From a virus: a DNA stretch of 33,931 bases. The DNA is taken from IMG/VR virus record IMGVR_UViG_3300032820_000054, positions 1-33,931 of that record; one strand, written 5' to 3'. Every line of letters starts with the position of its first letter. Position 1 is the stretch's first letter. The translations under genes were made by a program, and so were the position numbers. Below are positions 8,201 through 15,479 of the stretch, piece after piece. Under the pieces are notes generated by a model that did no database searches, was not told the origin of the DNA, and saw only the letters and a program-made list of their open reading frames with translations.

Positions 8201-11200
8201 CTTCGGGGTTAAAGTTTGATAGGGTTTTATCAGTTCCTATCATCTGACCTTCTTTATTAAATTGACGGCCTAAAGCATCTTGATCACGCAAAGCAAAGGG
8301 AGACATGCTTTGCAGTTTCTCTATGTCAAGTGTGCCGTCTGGTGCATAGTAGGCGCGTAGCTCTTTAAGCATTGCCGCCTTGTCGGATGGCGTTAGTACG
8401 TTTCTGTATCCCCAGTGGAATAGCTCGTGTGCCAGTATAGAGTAATCTGGCAGGCCACCGTCGGTTTCACGAATGGTGATGGTTCCTGTTCTAGGAATAA
8501 AGGATGCAGATGTATCATCAGTGCCATCTCTTTTTACAATGTTCGGAGCCATGCCATTGTTGGCGTTTGTTATTCGACGCAGTACGTCTCTCATCAGGAT
8601 CGTGCTGTCTGTTTCAGCGTCGCCAAAAATACTCTTTAGCTGTTGCCATGCCTCTCGACGTTTTTGTTGTGGGTACTTGTAGTCAGGCGTTTCGTTGTAA
8701 AGTGTTTCAAGCTGTTCGATGCGAGAGTTGAAGTTGCTTAGATTGTCATCGAACTCTTGCTGTTCAATTTTGGTTATATTACGGATTTTTTCTGCAAGCT
8801 CATCATCACTAGCTTCTTGCAGTTCGGGTTTATTTTTCGCTGGTTGTGGCTGGGGCGTTTCGACTGCTTCTACTGGAGCTTCAGCATCAAACGGAACAAA
8901 GTCTTTTGTTGCTTCTGATTTTCTGAGATTTACGTTAGGAGAGAAGTGGCCAAGTTCCCAACCTTCTTGGTTCTTGCCCATGAGTTCTTCGAAGGTGCTT
9001 TGGTTTGCACCCATGCGACGGTTGTCAAATTTCTGATAGCCTTTACCACCGCCAATCTTTTTTCTAATTCCATAAACGCGGCCCTCTGGTATTGGGGGTA
9101 AACCCTCTCTCGACGCAGAGGAAACGGGAGCTTCAGCATCTGCTGCCGAAGGAGCGTCGGCTTTGCCGTCGATGCGTTGCTTGCGTCGAGTGATGATGCC
9201 TGCAACATCTTTAGGTTCTATTTGTCCAGTCGTAACTAACTGGCCAAGGGACTGATAAAAACTGTCCCTGCTCTCGATATTGATAAGGTTCTCAACGGGG
9301 TCGTTTGCGTCTTTCTTTCTTTGGCGTTTGCCGACTTGTAATATTGAATACTTCTTTGAGGTTAAATCATATTCAACAATGTCGCCTCTTTTATAGTTCT
9401 TGCCGTCTGGTGTTCGTCCTCTCTGCGTAGCCACCTGTTCGACACGAGTTGACTTGTAGAGTTCAGTCTTGTCTTTGTCTTTACCTTTAAGTAAATCATT
9501 GGCGGCTTTGTTGCTTTCAGCGAGTGCTTTTAATTGTTGTGGCAGTTTGAGATCACGCCTAGTCACAGGACGCTGTTTTCTGCCAAGGCCAGCAATACGT
9601 TCTCCTTCTGGATTAGCGAAGAACGTGTCTTCACGAGATAGAAATGACTGCACGTTTCTTCGTGTTTCATCTGTTTCAATAAGACGTTCTAATTCTAGTT
9701 CTGCAAGGGTATCGATCCTGTGTCGAAAAAACCCTTTGCTTTGGTCATTGAGTTGCGTGTCATTTTGCATACGCTCAACCATGCGTGTGAGGTCGCCCAA
9801 GAATTGCTGTTTGGTTTCTTCTGATAAACCAGACATGTCCATGTCGCTGATAACGCCTTTGACAATTTGGTTTTTAATTCGGGCCGCTTCTCTAGCAGGG
9901 TTTAGAGTTCCATCTCGCGGAGCTTGAAACTCTTCCGATGCACCTAGACCATACTTGTCTACAAGCTGTCTAACTCTTTGTGGGTCTATTACGACGAACT
10001 CAAGGTCAGCAAACAAGTCTACTAATTGTTCGTCATCTAGCTCGGATATAGTTTTTGCAGTGATACCATTTTCTTCAAGGATACTTAGGGCTGTATTAGC
10101 GTTCATCTCCACAGATGCGCGTTGCTGTGCTGGGGTAGTGGTGTCTACTTCTGGTGCTTCCGCTTCTACAGGAGCTTCCTCTGTGGCGACTTCTTCTGCC
10201 TCTGCTTTTGTTGCCTCTACCTCGCTTTCGACTTCCTCTGATCTAATCTCTGCTTCGGCTTTATCCGTAACAGCGTCGTCAAGTTTTTCACCATCTTTGT
10301 TTCGGATAGCATCAAGAAGGGTTCTGTTTTCGATGATTAGTTTAGAACGCTGGTCCTGTAGCTGTGTGACTTGTTTTGGATCAGTTGCTTTGGCTATCTT
10401 TTCATCTAGTGCGGCTATCTGCTCTTGCTGAGAGATGATCGAACGATAGATAGCTGCCTTGCGTACACGTATGCGTGCGTCAAAGTAAGCTTCTTTCTTT
10501 GTCTTGTCTTTTAAAATTTGTTTTTTGTCTAGCCTGTCGTCGATGCGACCAAGATCATTTTCTGCGATTATTGCTTGTGCTTGCGCTTCTTCCTCTTGTG
10601 CCGCTTGCTCTAAAGCTACACTGTCGAGGTCTTCAGCTTCTACAGGTGCTTCAGCTTCTGGAGCAGAAGGGGCTTCGACGTCTGCGTCGGTTGCTGTGTC
10701 TACAGGTTTTGGCTGTAGCTGTGCGTCGGTTAGATCATTAGCTTCCGCTAGGTTTTTTAGTTGGTCATCGATGTCGCTTACATCAGCATTGGGATCGTCT
10801 GTCAGCCTAGCGGCTTTTTCCGCATTAAGTTTGGCTACGGCGTCAGTTACTTGACGTCCTTTCCTGGCACCTACCGCACCACCAATACCGCCGATTACAC
10901 CGCCAAGCGCACCGCCAGCCACACCACCTAAAAGTGCTTCTTGAACAACTCTGTCATAATCAAACTCGCCCTCTTGCGCTCCAGACAATATATCTCCTGT
11001 TTGTCTAGGAAAACTTTGTACAGCCGATACAGTAGCCTCGACAGGAGCCGCGCTTACAGAACCAGCCCCAACCCCTTTGGCAACTGACGTTGAAAGTTTC
11101 TGGCCAGCTTGTGCGGCGGCTTTACCAATCTTTAAACCAGAGAGGCCAGGGATAACGTTTTCTACAGAAAGAACTAGGGCAGGGATTGTATCTTCAAGCC

Positions 11201-11576
11201 CTTCTAGTATTCCTCGCCCCCCTTCTTGCCAGAACGCAGGGTATTGATCGAAAACTTTTTGGATGTTTCCCATCTTCTTTCTTATTTCTGGTGTGGCTTT
11301 TTTGATTGCCTTGTAGCCAGCATCGCCCCCTAGTTCGGCGGCAAGGTTTAGATCGCGCCAGTTGCGTTCCCAGAAAAACTCTTGGAGCATATCCTCGTCA
11401 TTGTCGAAGTATTGTCCTTGAGACGCCATGACATCACGTACATCCTGTAGAAATTGTGGATGCGAGAGGACAGTAGATGGATTGAAGTTTGTTAGATAAT
11501 CAGCAGCTTCTTGCTGCGCTTTATATTGTTCTTTTGCTTGATTTGAAAGCTTTTGGTAATAGGGACTTAATGCCAC
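2241..11576 (-). CDS. Giant internal virion ('polyvalent') protein with zincin and ADP-ribosyltransferase-like domains
   Basis: This 3111-residue protein (about 340 kDa) starts at GTG with GGAG 9 bases upstream. Visible parts, in order: charged N-terminus (1-120); Gly/Ala-rich hydrophobic stretch (214-238, GGVAGGALGGVIGG), a likely membrane-active segment; coiled-coil and Glu/Ala/Pro linkers (300-480, about 806-820 and 893-910); zincin motif HELFHWG (H1050-E1051, H1054) with a possible third ligand at E1125/E1126; Lys/Arg linker (about 1513-1525); ADP-ribosyltransferase-like region (about 1900-2170) with FHST (H1906), GPGIY (Y1935) and EYEALVMFD (E2161); then a long helical C-terminal half ending in a basic tail. 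Zincin and ART domains together are typical of phage polyvalent proteins injected with DNA. Following the 442- and 829-aa genes, it matches the place of T7 gp16. I saw no lytic transglycosylase signature. The virion/ejection role is inference. Confidence 0.85.
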   Translation of the reverse strand: MALSPYYQKLSNQAKEQYKAQQEAADYLTNFNPSTVLSHPQFLQDVRDVMASQGQYFDNDEDMLQEFFWERNWRDLNLAAELGGDAGYKAIKKATPEIRKKMGNIQKVFDQYPAFWQEGGRGILEGLEDTIPALVLSVENVIPGLSGLKIGKAAAQAGQKLSTSVAKGVGAGSVSAAPVEATVSAVQSFPRQTGDILSGAQEGEFDYDRVVQEALLGGVAGGALGGVIGGIGGAVGARKGRQVTDAVAKLNAEKAARLTDDPNADVSDIDDQLKNLAEANDLTDAQLQPKPVDTATDADVEAPSAPEAEAPVEAEDLDSVALEQAAQEEEAQAQAIIAENDLGRIDDRLDKKQILKDKTKKEAYFDARIRVRKAAIYRSIISQQEQIAALDEKIAKATDPKQVTQLQDQRSKLIIENRTLLDAIRNKDGEKLDDAVTDKAEAEIRSEEVESEVEATKAEAEEVATEEAPVEAEAPEVDTTTPAQQRASVEMNANTALSILEENGITAKTISELDDEQLVDLFADLEFVVIDPQRVRQLVDKYGLGASEEFQAPRDGTLNPAREAARIKNQIVKGVISDMDMSGLSEETKQQFLGDLTRMVERMQNDTQLNDQSKGFFRHRIDTLAELELERLIETDETRRNVQSFLSREDTFFANPEGERIAGLGRKQRPVTRRDLKLPQQLKALAESNKAANDLLKGKDKDKTELYKSTRVEQVATQRGRTPDGKNYKRGDIVEYDLTSKKYSILQVGKRQRKKDANDPVENLINIESRDSFYQSLGQLVTTGQIEPKDVAGIITRRKQRIDGKADAPSAADAEAPVSSASREGLPPIPEGRVYGIRKKIGGGKGYQKFDNRRMGANQSTFEELMGKNQEGWELGHFSPNVNLRKSEATKDFVPFDAEAPVEAVETPQPQPAKNKPELQEASDDELAEKIRNITKIEQQEFDDNLSNFNSRIEQLETLYNETPDYKYPQQKRREAWQQLKSIFGDAETDSTILMRDVLRRITNANNGMAPNIVKRDGTDDTSASFIPRTGTITIRETDGGLPDYSILAHELFHWGYRNVLTPSDKAAMLKELRAYYAPDGTLDIEKLQSMSPFALRDQDALGRQFNKEGQMIGTDKTLSNFNPEEFMAANFQAYLEGKLPFQGTMMQKLGKLLQNFLEYIIPGKKQRLDKSLVPYFDKLYDDNAQSYLSRVVEPETRAGESLVQMRDAFTMQRIDIEDSLNDLQEDADGIQTYGPSLTSIRQMTTALRRAVTLTDDDAETTFGVAMDAHLDKDSVLAFLDKIESRQHTKGGLSNIESANDLVEAFEIIDEAINDAYEVLEGGHLRPSEKVLTDTASSKKEYVPKSEWAIQQKILQENIRENKAKFEQELAEMGNTPDGVNRPSLISVMEPIAKFLGEISFVGKINPDTGKPFGKNAAMLFAISEDVREQRKLTGILQKQSRKMWAAVGVKKTGVTDEEIQAFADMSDDDFFTETFNLIDNALDYLYVADTRLTYKMPWEDLKASARTRAEKQETASKPKKRRRRRAKSKANEPNKNKPASTNTPKDKKTKTASNRELDKELRTKPDEAREEAIGAELIRRIRAGAQVKEVPVPVDVIRMSDAQLSENLTAALDKGDKVRANQIAYEAFARNDPKAKPIISFDAPRITEFLEAEDLQTRGAMDNDGVPTHAPEPIREVVRRITHRDPDTQRVARGLMHRLMLIADDIVEADRNLEINSGGFNPLRTKLRALGRSLTGNGKQRMLTPRETVEGLIELDFKARPLDGDDIDSVLTEYDRFPDDPVRKRIEAENGTDLDYDNESGLAQKWFQAYLVDVIEGNKGERPFNNASYSPLNDVIKERIEEVAYLSNGMMGNKAIKDYASRLTLYGDMFKNIETPVSEARLAKELNFVEGGLGESMGKSVPYFHSTPNRRVFDNRDFIWEYSGPQSRLGPGIYISQSPEVTDAMYANRPTAGAMQAMVRNADLDFVAEQDALIAIDRLIELRSRETDLIEAKASPNEVESGPIAMFRAVADKDETLLEQVQDQIAETERELAEVGVVPEPGTVEVRIRARNPFDLRAGIKLGQYDPDMNAVLDFIDNFDLQERSGLSLRDFVNGEIERTGSIDAERFHTLAAISLTPDGESVNVGKVDFNNIVKELGFDSLRFIEYNRIGDNREMTEYEALVMFDRSNVKSPDAEEFNPDSDYHFKAPRTTKPLGKAVSTIIDDPDATPANQAQFYTDIDDLGAESEIIDVMKKMAKLQQFNDADWRALSKYNPLRFLQDNARKLRYHGMHYLGDWAKPIDGTGYHERQMSEFARKVMPIFQLMYKTAGEDSATGAVKRWGRNTKFWGDGIQPESYKKVVKALRRQSQDNFANLNEEERNLATALRTRFDQELQSMREAGIRIGEIPNNYFPQIWNTEKIQANFEEFKKALTGYLTREQRLRGDPEDTRDLRSLEDIADHMANTLIDEDGVYLPHQGSKYARSGGKSDAEYMRLIRLTDTDANGKLLYGDILNFMEKKGYLADDLQSITSKYFEGTTRRLEMQEKFGTNNHGFYDYLQVRQNGARDAIKLLSTDKIVTSTRLAQKEFGYGVEPRTIRIPEMRAMRTDEAVQAIEVAEALIAKGQGPVSVAAYLNRLRPNGSRAYKKRVDAIANGLFENKKFGSLDRRSFGDQDPIKFADTYMSTLMGRPTSDSVYYNSHRNASKFLRTFSSVTLLGWTTLTSITDISLPFLRGAGIRDSYNAMRNFASGEDGAEYRAALRSIGASMENLAHQRMAMLYGGSGSKLSNAFFNATLLTPWTNLNREVATATGYEMLKATQKIAQKHYKPGQVSQSAKYRRAKRKLEQFGLGEYAHNDKSFEDVALLYDDARLRTALHRFANESIFTPSKTDLPLWSQDNNSPWGAVLFQLKSYPLMFQRLAAHTFKEAYRYFDPRNTPGSGRTAHDGDIKPLLNMILIGVPSGSLALAAKDILQMRGGDDERSAALRERSFNKLVEEMGYDVRVHGNRDKFLGWFIQSLVHMGGFGLVADLLYQAGMQDEKGSYGVNRIMGLALGPSFGTLQAGATMFQGLNPTEGSISRPAAREISQRVPVLGGVRSGREWAVDFLAGEPKSKKKKGLKSSVGNSLKSKL

Positions 11577-11593
11577 GTCGGTTCTCCAGTTTC

Positions 11594-11612
11594 ACAACGA
11601 TTAAATCGTTGT
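11594..11612 (-). other. Perfect hairpin in the leader of the 3111-aa gene
   Basis: An 8-bp perfect inverted repeat, ACAACGAT and ATCGTTGT around a 3-base loop, lies between the WAGGGACGAC element (11632-11641) and the GTG start at 11576. There is no T tract behind it, so it is not a classical intrinsic terminator. A leader hairpin that protects or processes the mRNA, or a protein-binding palindrome, would fit. Confidence 0.5.
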
Positions 11613-11631
11613 CGCTGGAAACAGAGATTGT

Positions 11632-11641
11632 GTCGTCCCTA
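11632..11641 (-). promoter_or_regulatory. WAGGGACGAC element, copy upstream of the 3111-aa gene
   Basis: The minus strand reads TAGGGACGAC directly after the TAA stop of the 829-aa gene. The element is 55 bases upstream of the start of the 3111-aa gene, in the only intergenic gap (about 65 bp) of the internal virion gene cluster. It is one of five exact copies and is followed by the hairpin at 11594-11612. A late promoter start region or RNA-processing site are the main readings. Confidence 0.5.
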
Positions 11642-14131
11642 TTATTGGCGGTTTACATTTGTTCCTGGTGCTAAACCAGGTGTTGATCCGCTTCGATAAA
11701 AGCTTCTGGCACCAGGGTTTTTACTGTTGGTGGGGAAAGCGTCTTGTGGCAGCACAAAGAAGTCGTTGAAGATTATGTCTTGATCTTTTTTAAGTTTAAT
11801 TCGTAATGCAACTCGGTTTGGTTCTTTATACATACGGTTTAGCTCGTCTTCCATTGCGGTCAACGTATCAAACGTACCAGCCTCTACATCTCCAAATATA
11901 ACAGTCCCAGCCCCGATTGATGACTTCATATCTCTAACACGTTTGAGCAAATCAGCTATATATTGATTTCTTTCTTGTATAAATTCCGTAGGGTCATTTG
12001 TTCCCAACATTCGGCCAGCTTCTTTGCTATAATATGGGGCAGAAGAAATTACCTCTAATGATGGTCTAAGGTCAGCGAAATCTGTTTCTAAAGATTTCAT
12101 CTTCGCGGCAATTTCTTTTTGTGTTGCAATCGGGGCTGTTCTGTCAGCGATTTTCTTCGCAATGAAACCTGCCCGTGAACTTTGAAGTTTTTTATTGTCT
12201 GGTCGATTTAATTCATTATAAGCTTTTTCTAAAAGAAGAGGCTGATCACGCAAGAACGTGTTTTTGTCACGTCCAGCCATTTGCCAAGCAAACTCATATA
12301 TCAAGGTGAGATCAGAGCCGTGCATTATATCTTTTCCTGAGAGGAAACCTTCGACGCCAGCCGACGCCGTGAGCGCGTCTGTGTCGTCTTCATCAACGTC
12401 AAACTTATTTGCGGCCCATCCTTGTATTTGTTTTGTACTGGCCTTGGCAAGATTTTCGACCAATGTTGTGTACTGTTGATCAGCGGATTTCTGTATTTGT
12501 ATCTTTAAACCTTTTTGGAGTGTCACTACTCCAGCGTCTAAGTTTATTTGTAATCTGCTTACAAGTTGGTTAAAGATTTTTTGTCTTGTTGATCCTTGAA
12601 TGCCATTGGGGATTGCCCGTTCTAATGTGTCAAGAGCATAGGCGTCTTTCCCTTCGTTTCCGAGAGCTACTATTCTTTTAAATAGGTCTGACTTTTCTAT
12701 GTTATTAACAGTTTCTTGTATGCGTGCTGGCTCTTTAACTTTTGCCTCATCCATACCTTTTATTCGCCAAGCGAGGGCATCAAACGAATCACCAACTTTG
12801 AATAAATTATAATATTGTTGGATTTCCTTGATGGCGTTTTCACGTATGTTGGCATCAGTGCTTGACAGTCGGTTCATAAAACCTTGATCCGACGTAAATT
12901 TTTCAGTGATCTTTGCTATTTGCACTCTGTCGTTTTCGGCTTGCTGACCCTTTGCTTCGTTGATGACTTTGTTTATCAGCCCAATATTATTCATTGGGAT
13001 GCCTAGTCTATTTGCAACGTCTTGAGGTGAGTAGTTTTTTGTTGGTCCTATTATTGCTGCAAGTTCTTTTACCAATTTCGCTTCCGAACTTTTGATATTA
13101 ACAGGCGACATCAACTTGTTATAGATATGTTGAAGCGCGGCTTCCTTTGCATGTGGGTTCATCATTACATCTAGGCCTTTTTCTATCTCTGCTCTGAGGC
13201 CTAGTTCACTAAGGTTTTTACCTTGTTTGACAATATACGTTCTGAGATTTGCAAGAAATTCTGGATTGTTCGTTCGTAAATCGTTGACAGCTTTCGTAGC
13301 TATGATGGGGGTACGCGCTGTCTGCTCGTTTTTAAGCGAGGCATTGAGCAAAGCAAATTCGTTTGGTTGGAGTGTTATTCCATTTAGGGTCGCTTGTTGT
13401 GAAACAAAATCCATCGCTTTTTTTATAGACTGTTCATCGCCCATGTTAATTAGTTGTTGGACTGTTTCATTTTTCTGCATGTTTTTAGCAAATGTTTCTA
13501 CTTTCTTGTCACGCTCTGTGCGGTCACGCCGTTTTCTTTTTGCCACTGCCAACTGGAGAATTTCCGCATTGGCTTGCAGGCCTAAACTGGCGGCGGCTTC
13601 TGCCGCATCACCAGCGTCGATGCCTTGCATCATCTCTGAAATTCTTGTAGCCATTTCACCTTTTAAGCTTATAACCTTTGCGTCGAACGTCGGCCTGTAG
13701 TTCCGCATGATTGCTTGAGCCGTTTGCGCTCCTGGCGAACTTGGGTCAGGAAACATAGACACTACATCTTTTTCCAAACTTTCGAATGTGCTGTTTGCAG
13801 TTATCTTGTTGTCTATCATTTTCGAAACGCTGTTCAACGCATCTATATGCGAAGTCATCCTTTCGTTTTCGAGTTTCCACTCGTTGTATTTTCTGTCCTT
13901 CTCTCTTCGGTCTGCATAAGAACGTAGAGCCGCTGTCGATGGCAGTTGCTGTTTTAGGTAACTGCTTCCACCAGAGAGTGTGTCTATCACATTTTGATGA
14001 TCCCCGATTGGAGCATCTGGGAATAGTTGCCGCCACTCCCTGTAGAACTGTAGGTTCTTCATGCGTTTAGTCTGGTATGCCTCATCAGACTTTTGCATAC
14101 CCTCTGTAAATTTATGGAAACCAAAAATCAT
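11642..14131 (-). CDS. Internal virion protein, 829 aa, helical (T7 gp15-like position)
   Basis: The protein has 829 residues, is mostly charged and helical, and has no signal peptide or clear membrane span. It begins MIFGFHKFTEGMQKSDEAYQ, followed by a coiled-coil-like region rich in Arg/Lys/Glu up to about residue 110, and continues with long Leu/Ile heptad-like helices. The last third contains LRDQPLLLEKAYNELNRPDN and a Pro/Gly-rich end (SGSTPGLAPG). I recognise no catalytic motif. Its position between the 442-aa protein with a hydrophobic N-terminus and the 3111-aa giant copies the gp14-gp15-gp16 order of T7-like ejection proteins, so a role in the internal core or ejectosome is inferred. 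The start follows the previous stop by 9 bases with an AAGG ribosome-binding site. Confidence 0.68.
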   Translation of the reverse strand: MIFGFHKFTEGMQKSDEAYQTKRMKNLQFYREWRQLFPDAPIGDHQNVIDTLSGGSSYLKQQLPSTAALRSYADRREKDRKYNEWKLENERMTSHIDALNSVSKMIDNKITANSTFESLEKDVVSMFPDPSSPGAQTAQAIMRNYRPTFDAKVISLKGEMATRISEMMQGIDAGDAAEAAASLGLQANAEILQLAVAKRKRRDRTERDKKVETFAKNMQKNETVQQLINMGDEQSIKKAMDFVSQQATLNGITLQPNEFALLNASLKNEQTARTPIIATKAVNDLRTNNPEFLANLRTYIVKQGKNLSELGLRAEIEKGLDVMMNPHAKEAALQHIYNKLMSPVNIKSSEAKLVKELAAIIGPTKNYSPQDVANRLGIPMNNIGLINKVINEAKGQQAENDRVQIAKITEKFTSDQGFMNRLSSTDANIRENAIKEIQQYYNLFKVGDSFDALAWRIKGMDEAKVKEPARIQETVNNIEKSDLFKRIVALGNEGKDAYALDTLERAIPNGIQGSTRQKIFNQLVSRLQINLDAGVVTLQKGLKIQIQKSADQQYTTLVENLAKASTKQIQGWAANKFDVDEDDTDALTASAGVEGFLSGKDIMHGSDLTLIYEFAWQMAGRDKNTFLRDQPLLLEKAYNELNRPDNKKLQSSRAGFIAKKIADRTAPIATQKEIAAKMKSLETDFADLRPSLEVISSAPYYSKEAGRMLGTNDPTEFIQERNQYIADLLKRVRDMKSSIGAGTVIFGDVEAGTFDTLTAMEDELNRMYKEPNRVALRIKLKKDQDIIFNDFFVLPQDAFPTNSKNPGARSFYRSGSTPGLAPGTNVNRQ

Positions 14132-14140
14132 TTGAGTACC

Positions 14141-15469
14141 TTACAAGACGCGGTTCGGGTCAATATAAAATCCTCCCTGATCCCATGTGCCAGCACTGGT
14201 GCTTCCACCAAACATGGGATCAGGGCCAAGAGAACTGTAATCGATTGGATTTGATGATGGGGTCGGGGCAAATAAATCACCAAGCTTCATATCACCAAGA
14301 CCTGTTTCTTTGAAAAGTTTGTCAGCCGATTGCCCAGCCGCGCCAAAAGCACCGCCAGCCTGTTCTGCTAATGTTTTCATCAGTGCTTGCGAGGTTTGTG
14401 CGGCGGCTGGGGCAGACTTTAATACACCTGCTGGACCCTGCACACGATAGCTGAATGGGGCTGTCGCAAGTGCTTGACCAGTGTCAAGCGTCGTTGTTGC
14501 AAGTGCCTGCTCCTGTCCAAGCGTTCGAAGTGCGGCTTGATAATCGGCCAAGTCAGTGTTCTGGTTGAGTGCGTCAATGTTTTGCAACATGCCCATTGCG
14601 CCTGCCATGTTGGTTCTTTCACCTGCCTGAGCTTGTTGTGATAAGTTTTGTCCAGTGACTGCCGACTGCATAGCCTGTCTGAAGGCAAGGTCTTGCATTG
14701 ATCGGTCAAAGTTGAGGCCAGCTATGTCTGCCCCCTGTGCGGCTATGTTACCGCGTTGTAAGCCAGTATCCAAGCCTTGCAGTCCCTGCATCTGACGCAT
14801 TGCCATGTTGATCGCGTTGAGTGTGTTTCTTGCTTCGGCTTCGTCCATCGCGTCTGCCATCTGACGAGCCGCTACTGTGCGCTGTCCTGTAACCCCACCG
14901 CCTAGCTTGCGCTGGCTGTCGGTTAGGATTTTACTCATTGCCTGATCAAGGTTGCGCTTCGACATTGTGTCGAGGTTCATTTTATACATGTTGGCAAGTT
15001 CAGCGACCGCAGTATCGTACTTATTTGGTGAAAAGGCTGTATTGATTGCGGCTCTGCTTCCAACATTTCCAGCCGTTGTCGGAAACAAAGTATCAGCAAG
15101 CGTCATTTGAGAAAGAAGCTCTGCATCCTGTCGGCGTTTTTGTACTGCGCTTTCCTGTAGGATGTCGCGCCGTGTGTCGATCTCGCCTTGATCTCGTTCA
15201 GCGGAAAGCAGATTTGCAAGATCGTCAATATATGCTGGATCGTACTGACCGCGCCCCCCGTAGGCAGTAAGCAGATCAGCAATGACGTCTTGAAGTGCGT
15301 CAGCACCTTCGTCGTAAATTCCTTCTTGACGATCCATGCTCTCGATCTGACGGTTCTGAAGCTGTTCAGCCATTCGCAGCTGTTTTTTTGCACGGCTGTT
15401 CGCTTGAAAACCTGATATTAGGTTGGCTCCGAGGCCAGCTACCCCAAGGAGAGTTGAAAAAGCTACCAT
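14141..15469 (-). CDS. Internal virion protein, 442 aa, hydrophobic N-terminus (T7 gp14-like position)
   Basis: The protein has 442 residues. It begins with a hydrophobic stretch (STLLGVAGLGANLISG, residues 5-20), then a long Gln/Ala/Met-rich helical body with a coiled-coil character (AKKQLRMAEQLQNRQIESM; QMADAMDEAEARNTLNAIN). The C-terminus is Pro/Gly/Ser-rich and ends FYIDPNRVL. This is the usual make-up of podovirus ejection proteins that insert in the outer membrane, such as T7 gp14 or P22 gp7, but I see no diagnostic motif. The ribosome-binding site TAGGAG lies 9 bases before the ATG. It opens the group of three progressively larger internal proteins (442, 829, 3111 aa). Confidence 0.68.
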   Translation of the reverse strand: MVAFSTLLGVAGLGANLISGFQANSRAKKQLRMAEQLQNRQIESMDRQEGIYDEGADALQDVIADLLTAYGGRGQYDPAYIDDLANLLSAERDQGEIDTRRDILQESAVQKRRQDAELLSQMTLADTLFPTTAGNVGSRAAINTAFSPNKYDTAVAELANMYKMNLDTMSKRNLDQAMSKILTDSQRKLGGGVTGQRTVAARQMADAMDEAEARNTLNAINMAMRQMQGLQGLDTGLQRGNIAAQGADIAGLNFDRSMQDLAFRQAMQSAVTGQNLSQQAQAGERTNMAGAMGMLQNIDALNQNTDLADYQAALRTLGQEQALATTTLDTGQALATAPFSYRVQGPAGVLKSAPAAAQTSQALMKTLAEQAGGAFGAAGQSADKLFKETGLGDMKLGDLFAPTPSSNPIDYSSLGPDPMFGGSTSAGTWDQGGFYIDPNRVL

Positions 15470-15479
15470 CTGTTAGCTC

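Noticed and set aside
2241-11576. N4-type virion RNA polymerase as the identity of the giant protein
   Set aside because: The size is similar, but I could not find T7-family polymerase motifs (the GR motif, RxxxK...YG or the HDS-type motif C), and the zincin plus ADP-ribosyltransferase features point to a polyvalent ejection protein.
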